A DNA stretch of 64,000 nucleotides from Clitopilus passeckerianus (Eukaryota; Basidiomycota; Agaricomycetes; Agaricales; Entolomataceae), in assembly GCA_944990035.1 (NCBI GenBank), contig CALYLX010000112.1, positions 1,364,001 through 1,428,000 on the forward strand. Direction: 5' to 3'. Each line of letters begins with the position of its first letter. Position 1 is the stretch's first letter. Both the position numbers and the translations under genes were made by a program. The notes beneath the pieces are model-generated. The model had not been told where the DNA came from. It ran no database searches and saw nothing but the letters and a program-made list of their open reading frames with translations. This document shows, piece after piece, positions 1 through 12,347 of the stretch.

Positions 1-2236
1 ACCTCTGCCCATAATTCGACGAAGAACTACAGGCGAACTCGTTTAGCAATCACCCGAGCGCCCAACAGCAAGTGAATCGACCTACCAGATCTTCACTCCA
101 GCTCCTCATCGTACTCTCCATATACTTGGCACTCAGGAGAGCCTTACACAACCTTTGGACACCCTCGGTACCATGGGTCAAATTCTTTCCGTCTACACGA
201 ATCGAGCTCTCTTCTCTAGGGCCGATGCTCACACCAAGAGCACCTGGAACTGCGCGTACAAATACAGATGAAAGGGATTCGAATGCGTCGAGGGAGGTAG
301 TAATTCGGTTGAGGTACGCGTCAAGCAGAGGTAATTGGATGGACAAGAGGAAGCTCAGGCGTTGGTTGAAGTGGGGTAAAGGAGAGTAGCGGTCTATGGG
401 CACAATGTGAGCGAAGGTAGAAAGCAAGTTGAGAGAGATTGTTATGCACCAGTGATCTGTTCGCATAGGCTCCTTATCCTCCTAGCTGAGCTAGTAGCCT
501 TGACATTCGCACTAACTTCTTCAACCAGCCATGCATCTGGCCCGCCGATGATTTCTTGGTATTGATCATCCGCAACTGTTTCACGATTAGTATTGCCAGA
601 AACTAGCCAATGGAATAGCGCTTACATTGTTTCTCTGCCTCCAACCATACCTCGAACCACTGCTCATTCCCGAGTATAATCTCACTTGTACCCTCCCATT
701 TGTCTCCATCTTGTCCTGTGGCCGACGTATCTTCCAATGAGAACCCTTCCTCAACCATTGCAGAGTCAAATATCAAGGCCTGATAGATAGTATGTGCCAG
801 CAATGATGGACGGTCGAGCAATGAGGGCATGATCTGCTTGAGTTTCTTCTCTACCATAGGGAGCAGGAGAAGTGAGAATTCCCGCTGAAAATTGAACTCG
901 CTTAGAACTAGTGGTGCTCGTTGAATCTGAATTAAAACTCACCCATGCGTTGATATTAGAATACTCGGAAGCATCAAGCAATCTTTGAACGACGTCTTCC
1001 ATAAAACCTCTGTGGTCATGTATCAAGTTCAATACATGCGTGAAGAACCACTCGGGCTTGTCCAGCCTGTTAGTTTGCCGATTTCCGCTGAAATGGAAAT
1101 GGAAACGGAGGGAAATGGATTGGACCAATGCTTGTATGGGATAGATGCCTAGATCTTCTACCTCGACCTCATTTTCCAGAGAATGGACCTTCTCTCCCCT
1201 GAAAAAATAGATGGATGAGCATGTGTGAAGCTACATAAGAGGCGGTCAGCCTACAATTTCTGCAACCGAAGCATATTCTTGAAGATGTGCTCAAACTTGG
1301 CTCTATCCTCGACAGAGGCCTTATGGTAATTTACAGGCGTTGGCCAACCGAAATTTTCTGCGACCTCAATCAAGGAGCTAGAGGTCGGAAATGGTGAGCT
1401 TAGACCTTCACCAGCTATGTATTACAACATACCTGGCGAGAGCACCTTTCATGTCACCCCACGTTCTCTGCCTGACCCTCTTCAGTAACTTAATCACTCC
1501 AAGCTCTGGATGCTCGGGCATGGTTTCAGCATTTGCACAGGCCTTGATGACCTGCTCAACGAAGTCATTGAGAGCCTGGTACCCTGAGAGGTGTCGTGTC
1601 GTAAGTGCGCATTTGGATTGTCGAATTTGTTCGACTGCAGATTCTCTGTTCAATAAAGATATTAGTTTAAAGTAGTCTGAGACAGTGGAGAATATGCACC
1701 CAAGCTTCAACGCGTGCTCGACGACCTGCACATAGCCTCGCACACCGTATAGCTCCTTCAGATTCCTATGAATGCTCTCCAAATCCTCCAACATTGTTGA
1801 CTTTTGCTCTTGTTCCCCATCTTCGTCATCTCTAGACGCATAGCTTGACAGTAATTCTCTTGACAGCTCTGCCAACTCGTCCATTAGAGAGTGCCTCAGC
1901 AGGGAGAGGTTCTGGGCAGTGTCGAGGTCTTCATCAAGGTTGGTCCGTGTTGAGGATAGCAGGGTGTCGAGTTCGGATTTACTTTGTGTTAGCTGCACTA
2001 GGGCGAACCGCACGTATCTTTTAAGGAGATTTTCTGTACTCTTGCATGAGAGAACCAACCTTAGCCTGAAGTTCATCATTCCTATCCTGGGCATCCTTCA
2101 CAAAGTGTTCAAGGCCATCCAAGTCGTCGAAAGAAGTGAAGTTGCTATCGAGGAATTCGATAGCTTTGGCTTCAGAGGTCGAAGCCTGAGGCGACTCGAG
2201 CAAGGATTGGATCTGAGAGGACGTTGTATAGGTCAT
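1..2236 (-). CDS. RINT1: RINT1/Tip20-family vesicle tethering protein (C-terminus cut by window edge)
   Basis: This is the large helical subunit of the Dsl1/NRZ tethering complex, which captures Golgi-derived COPI vesicles at the ER. The start is the ATG at 2236. The N-terminal part (about 2236-1408) is coiled-coil-like and acidic. A phase-0 intron running from the GTTGG after codons for DELQAK to a TGCAG joins it to LTQSKSELDTLL. Family blocks follow: LKELYGVRGYVQVVEHALKL, KPEWFFTHVLNLIHDH (near 1050), RPSLLAHTIYQALIFD (near 800) and, near 250, LDAFESLSSVFVRAVPGAL, which is typical of the RINT1/TIP20 C-terminal domain. The reading continues past base 1, so the C-terminus is missing. It is divergent from the carbonic anhydrase gene across 1.2 kb. 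Family assignment is firm; exact internal exon borders were not all traced. Confidence 0.85.
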
Positions 2237-3402
2237 GGTCGTGGCGTAACGTAGGCATCAATTGACGTCTCATTCTACAACCATCATGTCATAGCATATC
2301 CTTCGCACTCATTTGTGCAGGCTGCGACGATATTTGACTCCATGAATTGGCATTGAAATATCTGGAACTAGCTTGGGACCCTCGCATGACTACGAATTCA
2401 ACAGATACTGGATGCTCTCTCTCGCAAAATTGAAACGCTCTTCATTTCTGTCTCGATATTAAAATCGCGCTTTGCAATGCGAAAGTGACTTGTATGCCCC
2501 TTGTCCATTTTCCTATGACTAGTCAATAGTCAATTCTGCGGGCTGAGCAAAATTCGGGACGGTAGTTTGACCCTCCATCACCACCGTTTACATTGAATAG
2601 CCAGATGAGGGCAGAGAAAGCGATGTATCATACAACCCTCTGCACAACCTGTCGTCCCGGCCAGGAGGGCTGAGGCCGTGTCATTCCAGAACCACGCCTT
2701 AGGATGATACGTAAGCCGTGAAATTGAGCTTGGGTCGGAAGGTGTGTGGACGAGGACCCCCACGTTCCTAGGCCAGATTATGTCCTCACTACCTGTAATT
2801 GATGATGCATGGGTTTCCGGTGAGCCATCACTGGCATCAACTTTAGCAAGAGCAACGACCTTCGCAGTCGTACTACTTCTCTAACTTGAACCACCATGTT
2901 CCCCACTTCCCCATCGTCTCGAGTCAATTAGTCCTTTCTCGTTGAAAGTCCCGCTGTCCTATTGAATCCACGACAAGATATCTCAGAAGCACTCATCTCC
3001 GTTACTTTCCTGATTAGACTCAACAAGATCATGGGACACTCATCATGACATGCAAGTCTTCCAACGTACGACCGACGTACATCACAGGGGTGAAGACGCA
3101 AAATCAAGAAGAACTGTCGCCATCGCCGAGCTACACAGCCCTTCCTCGATCCAGAGAATACATTTAAATCAAGAAGAAACCAATGGCTTGTTCGGTTTCC
3201 AACTCGTCACTTGAACACCAAGAACGCCTCCACCAGAGATCGAATGACCGCTTGCGTAGCCGTTATCTCTAACTCGAGCATCCACTCCACAATGGCGCCA
3301 TATCTCACCATCTGGCAAAAACCTACCTTTGTGGCTTAAATACTCTGGAAGGAGGGCCTAGGCTCTCTCATCATCTCGCAGATAAAGAAGCAACAAGCAA
3401 CA
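2237..3402. other. Divergent intergenic region, no gene seen
   Basis: This 1.17-kb stretch lies between the start codons of the RINT1 gene (-) and the carbonic anhydrase gene (+), so it must hold both promoters. Short open frames in it (longest about 60 codons) resemble no family I recognise and lack splice partners. An AT-rich TTAAATACT stands at 3336-3344, about 60 bases before the carbonic anhydrase ATG, and could serve as a TATA-like element. I see no repeat or RNA gene. Confidence 0.5.
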
Positions 3403-4132
3403 ATGGCTGCAAATCACGAACACTTCGTAGCTCGCAATGACAAATACGTTGCTAATTTCACGGAGGGAGGCCTGGCCTTGCCACCCGCAAAGAAATATCT
3501 CGTTGGTATGCGATTCATTCTTGATTACCATTATAATTCTCAATCTCTCTTGCAGTAACATGTATGGATGCTCGAGTCGAGTATGTGCTAAATTGCATCC
3601 AAGACCATACCTGTAGTATATTGAGCTTCTCTTCGTAGACCTGCGTCTCAGTTAGGCATTTCCCTCGGTGACGCACATGTCATTCGCAATGCCGGCGGTC
3701 TTGCGAAGGAGGCCCTCCGATCCATCGTCATCTCCCAACGTCTTCTCGGGACACGCGAGATCGCTCTCTTCCACCACACCGGGTGCGGGATGCTTCTATT
3801 CGATACGCCGCAACTCCAGGGTATTGTGAAGGATGCTGCGGGCAAGGATAAGCCTGGTAGAGAGCAAGAGGTGCAGGAGAGTTTGGGTGGGATCCATAGC
3901 TTTGGCGAGTTTTCTCATAAGGAGACGGGCAAGGAGGGAGAGGAGGAGAGACTGGAGGAGAGTGTGAGGAAGGATGTGGAGTGGTTGAAGAGTAACCCGC
4001 TTATCCTCGAGGGGACGACGATTACAGGTTGGGTGTATGATGTTACCACAGGAAAAGTGAGTAGCATCAGCTTCGATGAGAAGTGCTGAATGGTACTGAA
4101 AACGACAATTATAGATCAGGCAAATCGTTTAG
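3403..4132 (+). CDS. Beta-class carbonic anhydrase (Cab-type, short form)
   Basis: It interconverts carbon dioxide and bicarbonate at a zinc centre. There are four exons: 3403-3505, 3556-3580, 3639-4056 and 4115-4132. They sum to 564 nt, giving 187 residues. The zinc ligands can be read directly: C37 in TCMDAR with the D39/R41 dyad, and H89 and C92 in FHHTGCG. Between them lie the family blocks ASQLGISLGDAHVIRNAGG and SIVISQRLLGT. The C-terminus GWVYDVTTGKIRQIV is the usual end of this class and confirms the last 18-nt exon. No targeting sequence is evident, so it is probably cytosolic. It is shorter than the plant and yeast Nce103 type and fits the small Cab-like subclass. Residues about 105-145 are charged and variable. 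Confidence 0.93.
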
Positions 4133-4330
4133 TCACTTTGAATACTTGAATTTCACGACTATGTTCTCGAGCCAATGTGCACGATGAGAATAATAAGCAG
4201 TTCAGAATTGAGATAGCTGCAATCTTATCGGGAGTAGATAACCAAGAGCCGATCAATTGAGTTCCATCCCGAGCCGAAGGCATATGGGGCCGTTTCTGAC
4301 TCGACTCCTTATTCCCTTCCACCACTAAAG

Positions 4331-5379
4331 ATGTCGTTAGGAGCCACCGAATCAGCCTCAAACTCACCCCTTGGGTCTCCCGTTTTAGGGAGAGAGGAGG
4401 AAGTCCGCGAGAAAGCTGAATTCGACAAGTTGGTGCCACATAAGAAGGGCGAGAAGATAATTGCTGTTGATTTGGATGATGTATTGAGTCAAACGAATCA
4501 GAAGATTGCAGATTGTAAGAAATAGGAGTCTGCGGTAGCTGTGGTATTGACATGGCTATTGGTAGGGCACAACGAGACTTATGGGACGAACATGGTCGTT
4601 GACGACTTTTTGTGTGAGTTTCAGTAAATACACGAATTCTATGATTGGCTCTAACGCCCAAGCAGACTATTACTACTGGAAAGTAAAGCCTGGTCTACCC
4701 TGTCGGATAGCCTCCGGAACCTAACTATACATAGAATCCCTACTGGGGAAATCCCAAGGAGACATTCGACAAGATTCACATTTTCCACAACTCTACAAAT
4801 GGAATGTACGAGTCACTTCCCATTCCAGGCGCAAAAGAAGGGCTTGAAGGACTGCGAGAGTTGGGGTACAGACTGGTGATTGTCACTGCGAGGAGTCCAG
4901 ATGCCATGGACAAAACATGGGAGTGGGTTAACAGGCATTTCCCAGGTGCGGTTGGTTTGCATGAGCCAAGTGCTTTTCACTGACACGCTTGATCAGGCCT
5001 TTTTGAGAACGTCATATGCACCGGCCAATTCACCGACGCGCACAAGAAAGGACACGAGGTTGTAACAAAGCTAACCAAGGCTCAAGTGTGCACCGACCTT
5101 GGCGCGTTACTTCTCATCGATGATTCTTCGGAGAATGCGCTCTCGACGGCAACAGCATCTCCGCCGACACCAGTTCTCCTCTTTGGCGATTACGAATGGA
5201 ATAAACGGATTTCCAGTCCAGCAGATGCTACGGACGAATACACTTACGATATTCGACTTAAAGCAAATGGCGGAAAGCAGTTTTGGAAAGACGAGTATGT
5301 ACCAATTCCTGAAGGAGCGCCATTGTACCGAGTAAACGATTGGAAGGAAGTGGTTGAGTGGGTGAAGAAGAATCTTTAG
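4331..5379 (+). CDS. HAD-superfamily hydrolase, 5'-nucleotidase C-like fold, substrate unknown
   Basis: There are five exons: 4331-4514, 4566-4613, 4666-4682, 4735-4945 and 4997-5379. The 17-nt third exon is needed to keep WKNPYWGNPKETFDKI in frame. HAD motif I is IIAVDLDDVLSQTN with the nucleophile and acid aspartates. Motif II is LVIVTARS, the lysine region is KLTKAQVC, and motif III is ALLLIDDSSENA. The cap insertion WHNETYG...YYYW sits between motifs I and II, as in cytosolic 5'(3')-deoxyribonucleotidases. The first 35 residues are acidic and Ser-rich with no clear targeting signal. The C-terminal GDYEWNKRIS block is shared by uncharacterised fungal members. It is presumably a phosphatase; no substrate can be named. 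It ends 116 bases before the ABCD transporter gene, head to tail. Confidence 0.8.
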
Positions 5380-5495
5380 AGATCAATCAGATTAGATTAG
5401 ATCAGATGGAAAGTGATATCACATGCCAATCAACCCCACATTTGGTTCCCTTGCTTCCGTTGAATGTCGTGTCCTTCAAGTTTCAACGCTCCAGG

Positions 5496-8197
5496 ATGAA
5501 TACTCTACTGCCTCCAAACACAAGAAAGGTGGCAGAGCACCACATACAAAATTTGACAAGGGGGTACATCAGGAATAGACCCACCATCCAGAGGATACTT
5601 AATATCGGATTTGTCTTTTACGTCCTCGCCACCACTTATCATGGTCTATCGGGTAAACCGAGCAAAGAAGGAGGCAAGAAGGGGAGGTCAAAAGGAAAAG
5701 ATGAAAAAGGGTCAGATTCAGCTGGAAAGCCTCCGAGAGTTGCTGTAACAACCTCTACTTTCATGAGTCGAACAAAAAACTAACATCAATACCATTATGC
5801 CAGGTCGACGCCCTATTCTACCAGCGACTATCTGGCATCTTAAAGATCGTCATTCCCGGTATTCGATCCAAGGAGGCATTACTTCTGGTCATGCACTCCA
5901 GTCTCCTAGTCTTCCGTACCGCAATTTCACTCTACGTTGCCTCTCTAGACGGAAAGTAGGTATCCATCTCCCCTCTTACTCGGGACTCGGCTGACAGGCG
6001 ACTTGCACAGAATCGTAGCATCCCTCGTCCGAGCAAAACCTTTTGAGTTTATGTGGAACATCTTCCGATGGTTGCTTGTTGCCATTCCTGCTACCTGGAC
6101 AAATAGCTGGCTTAGCTATGTCCAGAACAAATTGGCCATTGCCTACAGGACTAGACTGACCCAGGAGGTCCTGAAAGGCTATCTTGGAGATGAAGTGGAA
6201 GGCCCTGATGGAAAAGTGTACTACAAGCTATGTAGGGAGGCCCCTCTCGTGAGAGTAGTATGGCAAATACTGACGGAGACCCTCTGCAGCTAATCTAGAC
6301 GATAGAATCAAGAATCCCGACCAGTGAGTTGCATTTCAAATTCCGAGCACTTTATCTCCAACTGATTATCATGAAGGATGATTACAAACGATATCCAACG
6401 CTTCTCCTCGCATCTAGCAGCGATATATTCCAATCTAGCAAAACCTACTCTAGACGTTATTTTATACAACTATCAGCTATCTCAAAACGTCGGTGCAGAA
6501 GGCTTAATTCTTCTAACAATTGCTGTTCAATCCACTGCAGTTTTACGTGCGTCTTCCTACTTCTTCACTACTTTTCTCTCAGTTAACCCGATGCGAACCA
6601 GTCCGGTCCCTAACCCCTCCCTTCGGTGCTTATACTGCGCTCTCCGCCCAACTAAGCGGCTCCCTTCGTCATGCACACTCCCGCGTCTCCGAGTTTGCCG
6701 AGGAGATTGCTTTCCTTGGCGGCGAAGAAACCGAGAAGGTGCTCCTAGAGCGAGAATACGCCGGCGTCGTCAAACACGAGAACCACGTCCTCAAACGAAG
6801 GTGGTGGTTCGGGTGTGTGGAGGAGGGCGTGATCAAGTGGCTCTGGGGAAGCTTTGGGCTGGTCCTGTGTAGTATCCCCGTGTTTGTCAAGTTCCCTGGT
6901 GCGGGGAATATTATGGAGGATCTTGGTGGGAGGACGGAGGGCTTTGTCACGAATAGGAGGTTGCTGTTGAGTTCTTCTGGTAAGACTGTCGCTTTATATA
7001 GAGATCATTGCTGATTCGCATTTCGCGTAGATGCGTTTGGACGTGTCATGTATTCGTACAAGGATCTGTCTGAGCTTGCTGGATATACTGCTCGTGTATC
7101 GCTCCTCCTAGACACGATGAAGGATATCAAGAAGGGCAAGTTTGAGAAGGCCTTGGTAGCCAGCGCAACGGAAGGAGAGAACGCTCCTAGTAAGTTCTTT
7201 CCTTGACTTGTGGGTTACGCGAAGCTGACTTCTGTCCACCATAGTTCTGAAAGGCCGTGGTGAGATCGTTATCTCCGACGACATCCAATTCGAAAACGTA
7301 CCCATCGTGACCCCCAATGGAGACGTGCTTGTCAAGAGCTTAAGCTTCCACGTTAAGAAGGGCCAACATTTATTGATTGTTGGGCCCAATGGTATGTAGT
7401 ATGGTCCCCCTCACGATCACCTCAAACTGATGTCCTCCTCCACTACTAGGTTGCGGAAAATCTTCCCTCTTCCGTATCCTCGGCGGCCTGTGGCCCGTCT
7501 ATGGAGGTATCGTCCGCAAACCTCCCGCATCCAACTTTATCCTCATTCCACAACGTCCGTACCTCACCCTCGGCACCTTACGCGACCAGGTGATCTACCC
7601 GCACTCCAAAGCCGACATGGAGGCGAGGGGAATCACAGACAAGGATTTGTTGAGGATTTTGGCAATTGTGGAGATGGATGGTGTTGTGGAGAGGGAAGGC
7701 GGATGGGATGTGAGTAGAGAGTGGAGGGATGCGTTGAGTGGGGGCGACAAGCAGAAGATCGCATGGGCGAGATTGTTCTACCATAAGCCTCAGGTAGGGT
7801 TTTGTCTCCTTTCAGGGGAGCTATAAAAACTGATTATGCTGAAACGCAGTATGCCATCCTGGATGAGGCTACCTCACTTGTCCCGACTGAGATGGAAGGG
7901 TTGATGATGGAGCACGCAACTGCGCTTGGGATTACACTGTTGACCGTGTCTCACCGCCCGAGCTTGTGGAAGTACCATGCTTTGATTCTGCACTATGATG
8001 GGCAGGGAGGGTATGTTTTCACCAAGCTGGACGCGGAAAAGAGGTTGGCGCTGCAGGAGGAGAAGCAAAGCTTGGACGCCAAGTTGTTAGAAGTGTAAGT
8101 CGTTTTCTAGGATTTCTCTTGCATGACATCGCTTAATGGTATCTATAGACCCAAGATTAAAGCGCGTCTTGCAGAGTTGAAGGCTGTTGAGGTGTAA
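5496..8197 (+). CDS. Peroxisomal ABCD-type half ABC transporter (Pxa/ALDP family)
   Basis: ABCD half-transporters pair in the peroxisomal membrane and import very-long-chain acyl-CoA for beta-oxidation. The start is ATG 5496, giving [20 protein letters not shown], then one membrane segment and a Lys-rich linker. The ABCD membrane domain follows ([37 protein letters not shown]) with an EAA-like loop, [13 protein letters not shown]. The ATPase domain shows Walker A (VGPNGCGKSS), Q-loop ([16 protein letters not shown]), signature ([19 protein letters not shown]), Walker B (YAILDEATS) and switch histidine (LTVSHRPS). At least nine short introns are needed. The D-loop reads SLVPTEMEG where, from memory, the family usually has Cys before TS and a SAVS-like run after it. 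Fungi normally carry two such genes, PXA1 and PXA2, and I cannot say which this is. The C-terminus is a charged, coiled-coil-like tail. Confidence 0.92.
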
Positions 8198-8495
8198 TTC
8201 TTTGGTATACCGTTACACATTTTGTATGATGTAGTTCCTTCGCATAGACGCCTAGCCGGATTGATAGTTGTAGCGCGCAACGCCCATGCATACCCACTTT
8301 ACATCAACCTTGATGTGAATTTCCTCCAAATGTCGCCCGACATTTACCGGTCCGATACATTGAATTCTCAACATTCGACATTTATGATAAGCGCTCATCC
8401 GCAGCCATAGCCTGTCCTGAACGCACATGATTCTTGCCTTGGATTGAACATTCGTATCGAAGGACAGCAGCCGCGAGCTTGGTCAACGAGGTAGG

Positions 8496-11382
8496 ATGGC
8501 AAGACCTCCCCTATTCAGCACAGTCCTTGTTGTGACAATCTACTCCCTCATCTTCCTCTCTGTGCTCATCACGGATGAGCTCTCACCAGTTCCTCTACCT
8601 GAAGAGCAGATTCGCCGAGGATTAAACCTTACACAGGCTTGGGAAGACCTACATGTCATCGCTGCCCGACCTCATCCGTATAACTCAAAGGCGAATGGAG
8701 TCGTTAGGGACTGGCTTCTAAGCCGGGTCAGAGATGTGGAGGGGAGATACGGAGGCTTTGAGGGAGCATACGTGCATGTGGAGGAAGATAAGGCGTCGAA
8801 GGTCAGCTGGGATCAGATATACTTCGAGGGCGAAAACATATTGGTCAAAGTTGATGGGTTGGGAGGAGAGAATGTGGATGAAGAGGAAGGAGCTGTGCTG
8901 TTCTCTGCTCATTATGATTCTGTCTCGACATCGTATGGAGCAGTGGATGACGGGATTGGGATTGTCGCGATGCTACAGCTTCTGGAGAAAGTGGCTCGTG
9001 AGAGGACGAGGAGGACGGTTGTGTTCAACTTCAATAATGGAGAGGAGGATGGGTTGAATGGGGCAGCTGCGTATGTGACTGTGTCTTGTGCTCTGGTTTG
9101 CCCCCACTTACTAACTTGTCCTGTCTTCAGGTTTTGAAGCATCCTTGGTCAAATTTGACAAAGGTGTTTCTGAATCTAGAGGGTGCTGCTTCTGGAGGGT
9201 ATGTCGAACTTAATCTCTCCCGACACCGTCATTGACTTGCGCAAAGTCGCCCAATTCTATTCCGAGGAACCTCCGCGACTTCCCTCAACGCCTTTCGCCA
9301 TAACCACGTCTCACACCCGCATGGTACCATCCTTGCCGCCGATGCGTTTGAAAAACGGGTTCTCCGCTCACGCACAGACTTTTCTGTTTATGTTGAGCAA
9401 GGCGGAATGGACGGTCTGGACCTCGCGTTCTACAAAGGAAGAAGTCACTATCACACACGCTTCGATGCCATTCCATTTATCGTGGGTGGGTCGAGGACAT
9501 TGTGGAGTATGTTAGATGCTTTGGACGGTGCGGGTTTAGCACTATTGAACGGGGAGGGGAAAGAGGAGGGGATGGGCGAGGAGGTGGTTTATTTCGATCG
9601 TGAGTCTATTTTTGTAAAGCAAGGAAAGGGTGCTAATCTATTCCACCTTTCAGTCTGGGGAAAGTTCATGATCATAGTACCTGCTAGCTTCATGAAGTCA
9701 TTCAATTGGACTTTCATCTCTGGTGCACCATTTGTCGTGCTTTTCTTCGCCATGCAGTCGAAGAGCCATATGCAGAAAGGTGACGCCGCATGGGCTAAAT
9801 TCTGGTTCGGGCTTCTCGCGACTGTTGCCGGTCAGGCTTGGTTGGTATATGCGTACCAAGTGATCAATCGCTATGTACGTACCCAGCCATTTGTCGAATT
9901 TGGAACCGTTGTTTACCCTGTCTTAAGATTGTATACTCCGCCCCATATAAAGTCCTCTGCTCCCATCTTGCATTGGCTTTCGTAACATTTTTCATAACAA
10001 TTGCAAGGCAGCCAAAGTCTGGGCCTCCAATCGATCCCCCTCCCCTGCAACAGACATACCTTCTCCAGTTGACTGTCCTATCGTATATCTTTCTGGCCAT
10101 CTTCCACTTCAAAATACCCATTGGAGGAGCGTACCCCTTCTCTCTCCTTGCTGGAGGTAGCTTTACAGGATGGCTCCTGGGCTTCGTGAAAGGAGAAGTG
10201 GTGAAGACTGACCTTGGAGAAAAGAAGGAGAATAAAGGATTGTGGGCTATCCAGCTGCTCATTGTCGTCCTTCCTCCAGTCTTACTTCTTTGGCACATTA
10301 CGGTCCTCTTGATCGGTGCCATGCCGCAAGGTATGGTGGATGGCACACCGGCGTGGCTAGGTAGGTTGCAAGGCTTTTTGTCTTCTCGAGATACTCACAA
10401 TCTCGTCATAGTGTATGCCGCGTTTGGCCTCCTATCCGTACTCATGGTCGCCCCGCTTGCTCCGTTCATGCCTGCCCTGACCGCTCATATCGCCTACCGA
10501 AGGAAGCCGCCTGCAATATTTGTGGTCACTGCCTTCCTTTTCGTCCTCAGCACCGCATTTACGTCCGGACTACTCGGCCGTATCATTGCTTTCAATCTCC
10601 CCACGGATACTCGATTGGGTTTCCCATTCACTCGGGCCATACCTATGAAGGTGTTCTTCCAGCAGAGGATTGAGCTGGCTACTATCTGGAACTCAGGTTC
10701 TAAGGATGCAAACCCCACTCTCAACGTCAGGCCTGTGACATACTTGACGGGTGTTCCGCACTATCTTGATAAATTCATTATCCCCTCTTTACCCTCGGCT
10801 CGGGCAAGCAAGGTCCAGTGCGCAATGGACAAGGACAGGTCGAAGTTATATCGGTGTGGATGGCCCACATCCTTTGACATGATCTCTGCCCCTGGCAAAG
10901 GCCGCCTTAACGCACCTCAATTAGCCAAGAAGCAATCGAACACGATTACACTTCCCGAGAACGACTGGCTGGCCAGCAGCGTCACCAAGATATCGGCAAC
11001 CAAGCTCAGAGTGTCGTTAGCAGGGAGGAACACTCGCGGCTGTCGGATCTACTTCGACAATGTCAAGGTGAAGAGAGCACTCGTTGATGGCGGTGACAAA
11101 TTCCCTAAGAGTACCAACTTGACAGAGCTGCGATTATGGAGTCGAACGTGGGATCGGACATTCGTGGTCGATATCGAGTTGGACGAACCAGTCTTGGAGA
11201 AGGTTCGGGGCAGCGTTGCGTGCGAGTGGTCAGAATACGAGAGTGGAATGACTGGAATGCCGTCGGTTGGAGAGAGCAAGATACCAGCTTTTGAAGAGGT
11301 GCTGAGCTTCTTCCCTCAGTGGGCAACGTTGACCAAACTCACGGATGGGTTGGTGGAGGTTTGGAGCGCATTTGAAATCTAA
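8496..11382 (+). CDS. PFF1: Vacuolar membrane zinc protease, M28 family (Pff1-like)
   Basis: There are five exons: 8496-9074, 9131-9198, 9247-9599, 9654-9874 and 9928-11382. They sum to 2676 nt, giving 891 residues, which is near the family size. The N-terminus has one membrane anchor (residues about 8-25). The luminal M28 aminopeptidase domain carries the di-zinc set: AHYDS (about residue 139), GAVDDG, NNGEED, LNLEGA and SHYHTRFDA. The C-terminal half has about eight hydrophobic segments followed by a soluble luminal domain, as in yeast Pff1. It is probably a vacuolar membrane peptidase; substrates of the family are poorly known. Every join keeps conserved text in frame (AAYVLKHPWSNL; GGRPILFRGTSATS; INRYIVYSAPY), so this gene looks intact. 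It lies 298 bases after the ABCD gene. Confidence 0.93.
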
Positions 11383-11691
11383 CATCTGGCTATGTAGTAA
11401 ACGAACAACGATTGAAGAGTCTTCCCAATCTCTCTGACACTGCTTCAATGCCCGGAAGCTTTTCTGTCGATATGTAACTAGCCGTCGGAAGAAGGGTGAA
11501 TCCGTCAGTGGCTGTGTCACGGGCCATCCAATAGAATCTTGTGAAAATGCTACAATGATGTCGGTCCGGCTTCTTCCGTGTCCGTTTGAGGTGTAAAATC
11601 ACAGCCCCTGACAACTTTCTCCAGTTTTTCATCGCTTGCTTGGATCGCTTCTTTCTTCTGACTTAACGATACCCTTTATCCACATCTAATA
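11383..11691. other. Intergenic region, no gene seen
   Basis: This stretch holds the 3' end of the Pff1-like gene and the promoter of the Ups2-like gene, both read in the + direction. Minus-strand open frames here are antisense shadows that run into the Pff1-like coding sequence. I see no repeat, tRNA or conserved short peptide. Confidence 0.45.
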
Positions 11692-12347
11692 ATGCATTTC
11701 TTTTCGCAAGCTTTCAACTACGAGTAAGTTTCGTATTATATGATATCTCTGAGCTGGCAACTAACTGCGGACTGTAGACACCCATGGTCACACGTAGTTA
11801 TTGGAATGTGGCGGAAATATCCCAACCCGAAATGCTCGCATGTTATCAGCGTAGATGTGGTCGACCGATCTGTAGACCCCAAGACGGGAATTATTAGGAC
11901 AGAGAGAATACTGGGGTGCAAGCAGAAGGCTCCGGGTTGGATAGTTAGGGTATGTGGTCGTCTGCCACCTCTTTGTCACCAAATTCTCATCCTTCTCTTC
12001 CTCAGTTCTTTGGCGGTTCAGAAGATGCATTCGTTCGGGAAATATCCTTTGTGGATCCCGCAACTCAGAACGCAACCATCACTTCCGTCAACCTATCCCT
12101 CTCGCAATTCGCAACTTGCTTTGAAAGCATACAGTACACACCATCATCCGGAAACCAGACACGGTTCGTACAAACCGCGGAGGTCCAAGCTCGTATGGCC
12201 CTCTGGAGAACCGCCGCCGATGGTCTGGAGAAGTGGCTCGTACAGCGATTTGAGCAGAACGCACACCTCGGGAAAGTTGGATTCACGGATGTTCTACGAA
12301 ATCTTTGGGAAGAACGACAAATGCAACAGGCTCACGCAACAGCATAG
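11692..12347 (+). CDS. UPS2: PRELI/MSF1-domain protein, Ups2/Ups3-like mitochondrial lipid-transfer subunit
   Basis: Ups proteins bind Mdm35 in the mitochondrial intermembrane space and shuttle phospholipids between the two membranes; the Ups2 type carries phosphatidylserine. Exons 11692-11723, 11778-11949 and 12006-12347 sum to 546 nt, giving 181 residues, which is normal for the family. The PRELI domain fills the protein: MHFFSQAFNYEHPWSHVVIG, WRKYPNPKCSHVISVDVVDR, the lipid-lid region GWIVRFFGGSEDAFVREIS, then VQRFEQNAHLGKVGFTDVL. I choose Ups2 over Ups1 because the F-x-EHPW start and the SEDAFVRE-type middle fit Ups2/slowmo. The window has a second, Ups1-like member at 31356. Confidence 0.9.

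Noticed and set aside
2578..2763. A minus-strand 61-codon ORF in the RINT1/carbonic anhydrase gap
   Set aside because: No family likeness, no splice partner, no neighbouring coding bias.
9864..10346. A 160-codon minus-strand ORF
   Set aside because: It is the antisense shadow of the Pff1-like membrane half, which is clearly the real gene.
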